NCBI GenBank assembly: GCA_938022235.1
Contig: CALIEL010000041.1
Span: 1 to 28,677 of the forward strand
From: Oribacterium parvum
GTDB lineage: Bacteria > Bacillota > Clostridia > Lachnospirales > Lachnospiraceae
DNA: 28,677 bases
Direction of reading: 5' to 3'
Positions 8,336-15,480 of this stretch are shown in pieces. The notes below the pieces were generated by a model. It saw only the letters and a list, made by a program, of their open reading frames with translations. It made no database searches and was not told the origin of the DNA. The translations under genes were made by a program, and so were the position numbers. Numbering within the stretch: position 1 is the first letter of the stretch; every line of letters starts with the position of its first letter.

Positions 8336-8464
8336 CTTTTCCTCCTAAAGCGCAAGAGCCTCCGCACAAAAACCTTCCCGGAATCAGCTTCAAAAAAGCA
8401 TACCCAAATCGGTTTCGAAAAAATCTTTCTTCTCCAGCTTCGCTCTTGAAAACAATATTCTACC

Positions 8465-8499
8465 CCATATTATACTTCCGGCAGGAAAATATAATATGG
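8465..8499 (-). promoter_or_regulatory. Near-perfect 35-nt hairpin carrying a TATAAT box, upstream of the binding-protein gene
   Basis: The arms CCATATTATA (8465-8474) and TATAATATGG (8490-8499) are perfectly complementary. An inner TTCC/GGAA pair flanks a GGCA loop, with one to two unpaired bases between. The minus strand holds TATAAT at 8469-8474, about 130 nt before the binding-protein start, with no good -35. It could be a promoter-overlapping operator, or a terminator for the ptsI remnant without a clear T-run. The role is inferred. Confidence 0.45.
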
Positions 8500-8527
8500 A
8501 AAAATGTTGTGATAATACAGAAAAATG

Positions 8528-10165
8528 TTATGGAATTCTGTCATATTCTTTGCTACTGTCACAGCAAAGAATTTTCTTCTTTATCGGCAAGATGGAAGGC
8601 CCGTTCATGGACAATTTATCCACTCCCAAATGAAGAAAGAAAGCGGTGAAATCCGGGTCAGCAGCAAATTCTCCGCAGACTCCCACCGATATTCCCGCCT
8701 GCTTTCCCTTTTCCGCCACTTCTTTGATGGCTCTCAGAATAGCAGGATGCTTTTTATGATAAAAACTGTGTACCATGGCATTTTGTCTGTCTATCGCCAA
8801 AAGATACTGGGATAAGTCATTGGTACCTATAGAGAAAAAATCAACTTCTTTAGCCAGGTCCTCCGCTATAAATACTGCTGCCGGAGTTTCTATCATCACC
8901 CCTAAGGGAATTCTTTCCGCTATGGGAATCCCTTGTTTTTCAAGCTCAGTCCTGCATTTATGGAATAAGGCTTTGCTTTCTCTAACTTCTTCCAAGCTAC
9001 TGATCATCGGAAGCATTACCGAAAGCTTACCGTAGGCAGAAGCCCGCAATAAGGCTCTGATTTGTGTACAGAACATCTCCTTTTCCATAAGGCAAAAGCG
9101 AATGCCCCGAAGACCTAGAGCAGGATTTTCTTCCTTTGCACCGGCATGATAAGAAAGTACCTTGTCCGCTCCCAAATCACAGGTTCGGATAATAACTTCT
9201 CTTCCTTTCATTTCCTCCAGGATTTCCCGATAGCTTTGAAACTGTGTTTCCTCGGACGGAAGCTTTCCTTCCTCTAAAAATAAAAATTCCGTACGATACA
9301 GGCCGATTCCTTCAGCACCGGATTTTAGCAGCTTCTTGGCATCTATCGGAGACGACATATTGCCATATAATTTTATGCGCTTTCCATCTAAACTGATACA
9401 ATCCTAGTCTCTCAGCTTTTCAAGCTCCTGTCGCTCCTCTTTCTTCTTTTCCATAAGCTCCCGGTAATAAGCCAGCACTTCCTCCGTAGGAGAAAAATAA
9501 GCCACTGCTTTTTCACCGTCAATAATACAGTATTCTCCGTCTTCTATGCCCTTCAGTCCCTTACATTGTACCAAAGCCGGGATTCCCAAGGATGCCGCCA
9601 GAATAGCTGTGTGACTTTGTAAGGATCCCTTCTCCGTAATAAATCCCAACAACTTATCTTTCGGAAAACGAATGGTGTCCGATGGCCCAAGGTCCTCTGC
9701 CAATAAAACACAAGGCTCTTCCTTGGTAGCGACATCTTTTCCGCTTAAAATAGAAAGCATCAAGTTCAGAATATCCTGCATATCCTCCGCACGTTCCCGA
9801 AAATATGGATCCTCCATACGCCGAAAAAGCTTTTCCTGTTTAGTAAAGGCTTTTTTCACCGCATATTCCATGGTATGACCCTTTTGTACCAGACTGAATA
9901 CGCTGTTTTGAAGAATTTCATCGGAAAGCATCAACGCATGAACCGAAAATATCTTTGCATCTTCATTCTGCATTTCCAAAAGAGCCTTTTGATAATACTC
10001 TTCTTCCTTCGCTATCGACTTTAAAAAGGCTTCTTTTCCCCTCCTTTTTTCCTCCTCTATGCCTTCTTCGGATTTTTTCAGGTAGGAAAATTGAAGCTTC
10101 CTTTTAAAATGTACCGGTCCCATGGCAATGCCTGAAAAGGCGGAAAGTCCTTCCAGTATCTTCAT
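8528..10165 (-). pseudogene. ptsI: PTS Enzyme I gene interrupted by an in-frame TAG
   Basis: Phosphoenolpyruvate-protein phosphotransferase moves phosphate from PEP to HPr. The first 253 codons encode the N-terminal domain with the active histidine (GSLQSHTAILAASLGIPA, His185). Codon 254 is TAG (9404-9406). The same frame continues without any shift (DCISLDGKRIKLYGNMSSP) into the PEP-binding barrel: GLYRTEFLFL, IIRTCDLGADK, VMIETPAA, FFSIGTNDLSQY and GVCGEFAADP with the catalytic Cys. The Met at 9358 is not a natural start: it lacks a ribosome binding site and falls inside the family's conserved ANIGSP-like segment. The total would be 545 codons, with about 30 residues missing at the C-terminus relative to E. 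coli EI. It lies 12 nt after the GH13 gene. Readthrough or sequencing error cannot be excluded. Confidence 0.85.
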
Positions 10166-10177
10166 AAACTTTCCTCT

Positions 10178-12160
10178 TTAGACAAAGGAGGTTTTCAACC
10201 ACAAAAATCCATGGGCAGGAAGAACAAGGTCTCTTGCTTTACAGGACTTTCCGGAAAGTAGATCCACGTAATCCTCCACTTCGGACACATAGGCCACCTG
10301 CTCGGATCTAGCAAAGTTGTAGAAGCAAAGAATCTTTTCTCCCTCATAATATCTTCCAAAGGCAAGGACATGGATATTCTTTGTATCAATAATCCAAGTA
10401 TCCGCCATGGTGGAAAATGCTTTATGCTTTCTTCTTAAATCCTCCAGCTCCTTCAAACCGGTGAAAATCTTTTCTTCTATACTGCCCTTTTTCTTTCTCT
10501 TCTCCGCCTTTTCCCATGGGAAATTTCCGCGATGAAGATAACGGGAATCCACCTTCTTGATGTCATCCTCATGATAGCTGTAGTCATTTTCCTGTCCAAT
10601 CTCATCTCCGGAATAAAGTACCGGTATACCGGACTGACTCAGCAAAAAGGCATGGAGCATTAAGTCAAGCTGCAAAGCCTCTTTGATTTTATGCTCATCC
10701 TTTTCATAGGCAGCCGCTTCCAATCCGCAAAGAGATGCGGTGGTACCGCAGAGTCTGGCGTCTCCCCGTACCGGATCATCATTGTACAGCTCTCCTCTTG
10801 CATCGGAATCCTCCGTAAAGCCTCTGAAATAAGCATTTAAAAAGGCTTTATGCGGAATCTCCGTAATGGAAAACTGCTCCAGGAAAGCGTAATCCAGTCC
10901 CCAACCGATATCATCATGACAACGAAGGTAATTCAGAAATACCATGTCCTTCGGAAGGGCAAAGACCTGTCCCAGCTGATGCTGCATCAAACGGGTATCC
11001 TGGGTAGCTACGGTATGCCAGGTAGATGCCATAGTGGTAACATTATACAGCATGTGACACTGGGGCTTCTCCAGACTTCCAAAGTAAGGAACTACCTTTT
11101 GAGGCTCCATTACCACTTCTCCCAAAAGCAATACACCGGGAGCCACTATTTCCATCGCCATACGGAAGATGCGAACTAATGTATGTACCTCCGGAAGGTT
11201 TCGACAGTTTGTACCCAGCTTTTTCCAAATATAAGGAACCGCATCCAGGCGGAAAACATCCGCTCCCTGATTACACAGGAAGAGCATATTTTCCAACATA
11301 TCATTTAAAACCGTAGGATTCCCATAGTTCAAATCCCACTGATACGGATAAAAGGTAGTCATAACAACCTTTTTCGCTTCTTCACAATAGGTGAAATTAC
11401 CGGGAGCGGACTCCGGAAAAACCTGAGGAACTGTACGTTCAAATTCATTGGGAAGCCCCCAGTCATTAAACATAAAGAAACGATCCTGAAATTCTTGTTC
11501 GCCGTTCTTGGCACGTTTTACCCACTCATGTTCCTCGGAGCAATGGTTCATGACAAAATCCAAACAAACACTGATTCCTTCTTCATGGCAGACAGAACAT
11601 AAACTCTTAAGATCATCCATAGTTCCCAATTCCGGTTGAACCTTGTGGAAATTGGATACCGCATACCCCCCGTCAGACTTTTCCTTTGGACTCTCCAGAA
11701 TAGGCATCAAATGCATATAATTAAAGCCACATTCCTTAAGGTAAGGAATCCTTTTTTCCACGCCCTTTAAGTCTTTTCCGAAGCAATTGGTATATAAAAG
11801 AACTCCGATAAGGTTGTTTCCTTTAAACCACTGGGGCTTTCTCATTCTTTCTTGGTCTAATGCTCTAAGCTCAGGAGACCGTTCTCTGGCATATTTATCC
11901 AAAAGAGAAAGAAAATATTGAAAGGATTGTTCATTGCTTCTATACAGCTCATAATATAGCCATTTCAACTCATCCATATGGGTAGCCAGACGGTTCTGAT
12001 AAGCCGTAATATAGTCATCCTGAACTTCCTCTACCGTATTCGTTACCTTCGTTTTCACTGCATTGGGCTCCAATGCTCTCAGCCTCTTTTCGGTGCATTC
12101 TTCTATCTTCATCTTATCTGTTTTATGCTCTTTGCTACCCGTTTCCTTTTTCTTCCCCAT
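10178..12160 (-). CDS. GH13 sucrose hydrolase / amylosucrase-type enzyme
   Basis: This 660-residue protein has a helical N-terminal domain (to about residue 110), a TIM barrel and a C-terminal beta domain, as in GH13 subfamily 4 (amylosucrase and sucrose hydrolase). The GH13 motifs are complete: DFVMNH (201-206), GADVFRLDAV with nucleophile Asp306, LLGEVV with acid/base Glu348, and CHDDIGW with His415-Asp416, the last being typical of amylosucrases. There is no signal peptide, so it acts in the cytoplasm. With the neighbouring alpha-galactosidase and fructokinase it most likely cleaves sucrose to glucose and fructose; glucan synthesis cannot be excluded. It is the first gene of the minus-strand cluster, behind a good promoter (12277-12305). 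The AAAGGG site supports the first ATG. Confidence 0.88.
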   Translation of the reverse strand: MGKKKETGSKEHKTDKMKIEECTEKRLRALEPNAVKTKVTNTVEEVQDDYITAYQNRLATHMDELKWLYYELYRSNEQSFQYFLSLLDKYARERSPELRALDQERMRKPQWFKGNNLIGVLLYTNCFGKDLKGVEKRIPYLKECGFNYMHLMPILESPKEKSDGGYAVSNFHKVQPELGTMDDLKSLCSVCHEEGISVCLDFVMNHCSEEHEWVKRAKNGEQEFQDRFFMFNDWGLPNEFERTVPQVFPESAPGNFTYCEEAKKVVMTTFYPYQWDLNYGNPTVLNDMLENMLFLCNQGADVFRLDAVPYIWKKLGTNCRNLPEVHTLVRIFRMAMEIVAPGVLLLGEVVMEPQKVVPYFGSLEKPQCHMLYNVTTMASTWHTVATQDTRLMQHQLGQVFALPKDMVFLNYLRCHDDIGWGLDYAFLEQFSITEIPHKAFLNAYFRGFTEDSDARGELYNDDPVRGDARLCGTTASLCGLEAAAYEKDEHKIKEALQLDLMLHAFLLSQSGIPVLYSGDEIGQENDYSYHEDDIKKVDSRYLHRGNFPWEKAEKRKKKGSIEEKIFTGLKELEDLRRKHKAFSTMADTWIIDTKNIHVLAFGRYYEGEKILCFYNFARSEQVAYVSEVEDYVDLLSGKSCKARDLVLPAHGFLWLKTSFV

Positions 12161-12276
12161 ACTGATATCCCTTTCTATTATAGCTTTTCTAGAAGGTAAA
12201 GACTTGACCTCTCCAAGCGCTCATCTTCCAAGATGCCTGAAAAACTAACTCTTTTCTTCTTTGGAACATTTTCCTC

Positions 12277-12305
12277 ATTATACCCTAAAGCAAAATAAGC
12301 AACAA
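12277..12305 (-). promoter_or_regulatory. Promoter of the sucrose/raffinose cluster
   Basis: On the minus strand TTGTTG (12300-12305), a 17-nt spacer and a perfect TATAAT (12277-12282) form a strong sigma-A-type promoter about 110 nt before the GH13 start. The leader it would produce contains a short CATCTT/AAGATG dyad near 12222-12235. Confidence 0.7.
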
Positions 12306-12356
12306 GGAAAAGTGAAACAGAGGATACACTTTGTTTCTATTTAATAAAATAAAATA

Positions 12357-12384
12357 TTCAACTTATACAAAAAGCATGGATAAT
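12357..12384 (+). promoter_or_regulatory. Candidate promoter of the fructokinase-ClC pair
   Basis: TTCAAC (12357-12362), a 16-nt spacer and GATAAT (12379-12384) resemble a sigma-A promoter facing the fructokinase. A second option is TATACA at 12428-12433 with TTGCAT only 15 nt upstream. The 375-bp divergent gap (12161-12535) otherwise shows no RNA gene, riboswitch or ORF that I can support. Confidence 0.4.
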
Positions 12385-12535
12385 CAAAAGAAAAAGGGAA
12401 TAGACATTGCATTTTTGTCAAGCATTCTATACACTGAAGGGAAAAGAAATTGTAGAGTTTTCTGCATTCCATCATAAGCAAGGAAGCCGAAATTATATTC
12501 GGGTTTCTTGTTCAGAATTAAAGCGAGGTAAATAT

Positions 12536-13426
12536 ATGTATTACGGATCCCTAGAAGCCGGTGGAACTAAGATGATTTGTGCCGTTTGCGAGGAGAACGG
12601 AAAGATTATTGAGCAGGTTTCCATTCCCACCTTAAGCCCGGAGGAGACCATTCCTAAAATTATCGATTATTTTAAGGATAAAGACATTGTCGCCCTGGGT
12701 GTAGCCTGCTTCGGTCCCATCGATTTGCATAAAGATTCCAAAACCTATGGCTATATTACCAGTACCCCAAAGCTCAAGTGGCAGAACTATCCTCTGATTC
12801 CTACTTTACAAAAGGCTTTATCCATTCCCATGGGCTTTGATACGGATGTAAACGGTTCTCTTCTGGGAGAGATTTCCTTCGGCTCCAGTAAGGGGCTGGA
12901 AAATGCCATTTACATTACCATCGGTACCGGAATCGGCGGCGGCGTTATCAGTAATGGAAAATTACTGCACGGTATGTTACACCCGGAGCTCGGACATATG
13001 CTCTTGGTTCCCCATCCGAAGGATTCCTTTGCGGGAAACTGCCCCTTCCACAAGAATTGTTTTGAAGGTATGGCCTCAGGCCCTGCTCTTGAAAAAAGAT
13101 ACGGAAAGAAAGGCATTGAACTGGTAAATCAAAAAGAAGTATGGGAAATTGAGGCATACTACATCGGTCAGGCTCTATGTAATCTGATCTTAACCCTCAG
13201 TCCGGAGAGAATTATTCTGGGAGGCGGCGTAATGCATCAGGAACAGCTCTTTCCTTTAATTCGTAAAGAAGTAGCCGCCCAGTTAAATGACTATCTGAAA
13301 ACCAAAGAATTAGCAGATTTAGACCATTATATCGTCCCTGCCAGCTTAAACGACAATCAGGGTATACTGGGTTGTTTACAGCTTGCCATCGATGCAAAGA
13401 AAGAAAGTAGCTTGAATTTAAAATAA
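12536..13426 (+). CDS. scrK: ROK-family fructokinase
   Basis: This 296-residue sugar kinase phosphorylates fructose released from sucrose. It opens with the ROK phosphate-binding motif GSLEAGGTK, has the catalytic Asp in FDTDVNG (about residue 104), the GTGIGGG glycine loop, and the ROK zinc site (His154 with Cys169, His172 and Cys175 in GNCPFHKNCFEGMASGPA). The ATG at 12536 is chosen because a GAGG site precedes it and the kinase fold begins there; 43 codons of open frame upstream add only unrelated sequence and have no such site. It is divergent from the sucrose hydrolase and is followed after 22 nt by the ClC gene. Confidence 0.9.
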   Translation: MYYGSLEAGGTKMICAVCEENGKIIEQVSIPTLSPEETIPKIIDYFKDKDIVALGVACFGPIDLHKDSKTYGYITSTPKLKWQNYPLIPTLQKALSIPMGFDTDVNGSLLGEISFGSSKGLENAIYITIGTGIGGGVISNGKLLHGMLHPELGHMLLVPHPKDSFAGNCPFHKNCFEGMASGPALEKRYGKKGIELVNQKEVWEIEAYYIGQALCNLILTLSPERIILGGGVMHQEQLFPLIRKEVAAQLNDYLKTKELADLDHYIVPASLNDNQGILGCLQLAIDAKKESSLNLK

Positions 13427-13448
13427 CAACATAGGGAAGTTTAGAACA

Positions 13449-14777
13449 ATGAATGCGCAAAATGAAGCAATACCGGAAAGCAAAAAAAACAACAGCAGGA
13501 AAGAGAAAAATCAAAGCAGATTAGCAAAGCTTGAAAAAGTAAAGGAGACCTATAAAAACGGTTTAAAATGGATTCTGCTGGGTATTCTTACCGGTGCTGT
13601 TGTAGGCAGTATTTCCGCCTTCTTTGCCCATGGTATTGTACTGGCTTCCGCATTCCGGGTAAAGCACCCCCAGCTTCTTTTTGCCCTCCCCTTTGCCGGA
13701 CTTCTTTTGGTCTTCGCATACAGCATTCTGTCTGACAAAAACAAAAAGGGTACCAATCTGGTGATTGAGTCGGTGCGAAGAGGAGAAAAGTTGCCGGTGG
13801 AAATGGCTCCTCTGATTATTTTCAGCACTGTTCTTTCCCATCTCTTCGGCGCTTCCGTAGGACGAGAAGGTGCCGCTTTACAGGTAGGGGGCTCTCTGGG
13901 CTCCAGTATCGGCAGAATTTTACATCTTTCTGAAAAAGAGCAAAGAAGAATTATGATGTGCGGAATGAGTGCAGCTTTTTCCGGGCTCTTCGGTACCCCG
14001 ATAGCGGCCGCTATCTTTGCCATAGAGCTATGCACCGTAGGCAGTATTTACTATACCGCCTTACTCCCCTGTACCGTTTCCGCCTTAACAGCCCATTTTT
14101 TTGCGGAAAAAGTCATTCATGCTGAGGAACCGAATCTTGCCCTTTCTCTAATGGCGGAAATGGATTGGTCCTCCGCCCTATATACTCTTCTGCTGGCTAT
14201 TGCCGCCGCTTTGGTAAGTATAGTATTTGTCTCCTGCGCCCATAAAGCAAAGGATTTATTTAGCAAATACTTTCCAAATCCTTATCTACGTATTTTTGTA
14301 AGCGGAGCCATCGTTCTCCTTGCCACTTTGGCGCTAAACACCAATATCTATAACGGAACCGGTATTCAGCTGATTACGCAAACGATTCATGAACCCGGAA
14401 CAAAGATTTTTCTCTTTGCCTTTTTCTTGAAAATTCTCTTTACTTCCGTTTCTCTTGGGGGCGGATTTCAGGGTGGAGAGATTGTTCCTTCCTTGTTTAT
14501 AGGAGCAACGCTGGGCAATGCATTAAGCCGATTTTTGCCATTGGACCCTTCTCTATGTGCGGCACTGGGAATGACTGCCCTCTTCTGCGGCGTCACCAAC
14601 TGTCCTCTGACCGCCTTACTCATCAGCTTTGAGCTATTCGGCTTCCAGGCCTCTTCCTACTTCCTTTTAGCCATCGCCATCAGTTATCTATTCTCAGGGA
14701 ATTACGGACTTTACCACAGCCAAAAAATACTCTTTTCCAAAACAGAGGAAGAAGAAATAAATGAGCATACCCATTAG
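13449..14777 (+). CDS. ClC-family anion transporter, CLC-F (fluoride)-like
   Basis: This 442-residue membrane protein has the multi-helix ClC architecture after a charged 30-residue N-terminus. It has the gating-glutamate motif GREGAALQ (Glu140), GLFGTPIAAAIFAIEL, and GGGFQGGEIVPSLFIGA (about 337-353). The canonical chloride motif GSGIP is replaced by GTNL (101-104), and GGxFxP by GGGFxGGE. Such changes are known in the fluoride/proton antiporter clade (CLC-F), so fluoride export is the favoured inference over chloride transport. No fluoride riboswitch is visible upstream; it is instead joined to the fructokinase. Its last codons form part of the terminator stem. Confidence 0.85.
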   Translation: MNAQNEAIPESKKNNSRKEKNQSRLAKLEKVKETYKNGLKWILLGILTGAVVGSISAFFAHGIVLASAFRVKHPQLLFALPFAGLLLVFAYSILSDKNKKGTNLVIESVRRGEKLPVEMAPLIIFSTVLSHLFGASVGREGAALQVGGSLGSSIGRILHLSEKEQRRIMMCGMSAAFSGLFGTPIAAAIFAIELCTVGSIYYTALLPCTVSALTAHFFAEKVIHAEEPNLALSLMAEMDWSSALYTLLLAIAAALVSIVFVSCAHKAKDLFSKYFPNPYLRIFVSGAIVLLATLALNTNIYNGTGIQLITQTIHEPGTKIFLFAFFLKILFTSVSLGGGFQGGEIVPSLFIGATLGNALSRFLPLDPSLCAALGMTALFCGVTNCPLTALLISFELFGFQASSYFLLAIAISYLFSGNYGLYHSQKILFSKTEEEEINEHTH

Positions 14778-14790
14778 GTATGCTCATTTA
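14758..14790 (+). terminator. Terminator of the fructokinase-ClC operon
   Basis: A perfect 14-bp stem (TAAATGAGCATACC at 14758-14771 and its complement at 14777-14790) with a CATTA loop is followed by TTTTCTT. The ClC stop codon TAG (14775-14777) lies at the loop. It can also work on the minus strand for the small gene at 14833. Confidence 0.85.
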
Positions 14791-14794
14791 TTTT

Positions 14795-14834
14795 CTTAAC
14801 GAGTTTCCCTCGAAGTGCGCGAGGTATCTCATTT
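14795..14834. repeat. 40-bp palindromic dispersed element, copy 2 (inverted)
   Basis: The minus strand begins AAATGAGATACCTCG and ends GAGGGAAACTCGTTAAG, matching the ends of copy 1 at 6981-7020 position by position over 40 bp. The inner stem is CCTCG/CGAGG here but CGCAC/GTGCG in copy 1, both around a 7-nt loop, which is a compensatory pattern. It overlaps the stop codon of the small gene at 14833-15054. Confidence 0.7.
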
Positions 14835-15054
14835 AGCCTTTTTTAAAACGGTTCGCCAAGCCCTTATCCTCCGGCTTAACCCGCAGATTAGTAACTTTCT
14901 CTTCTTCCCCCGGTCTTTGAATCTTTAACTCCAGAATGGTTCCTTCCGGTAAGCCCTTGCCAAATTCTATTTGTAGGAACTTAGCTACCTTGGGGTGGTT
15001 TGCCTGAAAATCATCCAAATCTCTACTAAACTGCATTAACTCCATGGGATTCAT
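14833..15054 (-). CDS. Small 73-residue protein of unknown function
   Basis: The protein begins MNPMELMQFSRDLDDFQANH, has a short helical N-terminal half and a likely beta-rich C-terminal half (EGTILELKIQRPGEEEK, then TNLRVKPEDKGLANRF). It has no membrane segment or cysteine. A good GGAG site 8 nt before the ATG and sensible codon use argue that it is real. It looks like small conserved Lachnospiraceae proteins with the same NHPK...EGTxxEL pattern, but I know no function. It is monocistronic, convergent with the ClC gene, and its stop overlaps a palindromic element. Confidence 0.72.
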   Translation of the reverse strand: MNPMELMQFSRDLDDFQANHPKVAKFLQIEFGKGLPEGTILELKIQRPGEEEKVTNLRVKPEDKGLANRFKKG

Positions 15055-15350
15055 GTCATTTCTCCTTTTCTTGATAATTCAAATTACTTCTCCACTACTC
15101 GATAAGCACCCAACATAACAAGCACTCTTCTTTGCATAATGCTTTCAGTTCTTTCAATGCTATCATTACTTTATGCTGTCTTGATTTCTGTTAGCCTAGG
15201 CTAATATTTTCCCAAAAGAGCATAGCCTAAGTTCCTTTTTCTGACAAGTATTATTTTGCCTCTTTTAGCTTTATTGCCCCCATGATCGTCTTTCCTTTCT
15301 CTTTCCGACTATTCTATACCTTGGGCTATATCTTCATAATATGCTTTATT
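15055..15350. other. Gene-free gap with a TTAGCC dyad
   Basis: This stretch, upstream of both the minus-strand small gene and the plus-strand rhodanese-TtcA gene, has no ORF I can support. It holds a perfect 14-bp palindrome TTAGCCTAGGCTAA (15191-15204) and, 18 nt on, a further half-like ATAGCCTAAG (15222-15231). The spacing would suit a dimeric regulator, but no regulator is encoded beside it. Confidence 0.4.
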
Positions 15351-15379
15351 TTGCTTCCATAGTCCCTTTATGCTATACT
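15351..15379 (+). promoter_or_regulatory. Promoter of the rhodanese-TtcA gene
   Basis: TTGCTT (15351-15356), a 17-nt spacer ending in TGC and TATACT (15374-15379) form an extended -10 promoter. The start near 15386 lies about 95 nt before the chosen ATG and downstream of an ATG at 15370, ruling the latter out as the start. Confidence 0.75.
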
Positions 15380-15390
15380 GCTTCGGTGTA

Positions 15391-15458
15391 TTTCAAAAAA
15401 ATACTGTGATTATTTTAAAAAGAATACTTCGATTATTTCAAAAAGAATGCTTCGATTA
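15391..15458 (+). repeat. Three tandem 22-23-bp repeats in the 5' leader
   Basis: Three adjacent copies of a TTTCAAAAAGAATRCTTCGATTA-like unit occupy 15391-15412 (22 nt), 15413-15435 and 15436-15458, with TTTTGTGAAG starting a fourth. They lie wholly between the transcription start and the ribosome binding site of the rhodanese-TtcA gene. They look like recent slippage or recombination products. Confidence 0.8.
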
Positions 15459-15480
15459 TTTTGTGAAGAAGGACTTAAAC

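Noticed and set aside
8405..8424. CcpA cre-like box (TTTCGAAACCGATTTGG on the minus strand)
   Set aside because: It departs from the cre consensus at two or three key positions, so it is not called.
9356..9406. Frameshift or separate gene start in ptsI
   Set aside because: The codons between the TAG and the Met at 9358 stay in the same frame and match conserved EI sequence, so this is a nonsense codon; the Met lacks a ribosome binding site.
12407..12535. N-terminal extension of the fructokinase
   Set aside because: The extension has no Shine-Dalgarno sequence and no similarity to ROK kinases; the ATG at 12536 has a GAGG site and begins the conserved fold.
12161..13450. Fluoride riboswitch for the ClC gene
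   Set aside because: I looked for the conserved GGNGATG and distal CTGATG-type blocks and saw none in the divergent gap or the 22-nt spacer.
13550..14035. 161-codon minus-strand ORF
   Set aside because: It is antisense to the ClC gene, rich in Pro/Arg/Ser as expected of a shadow frame, and lacks start signals.
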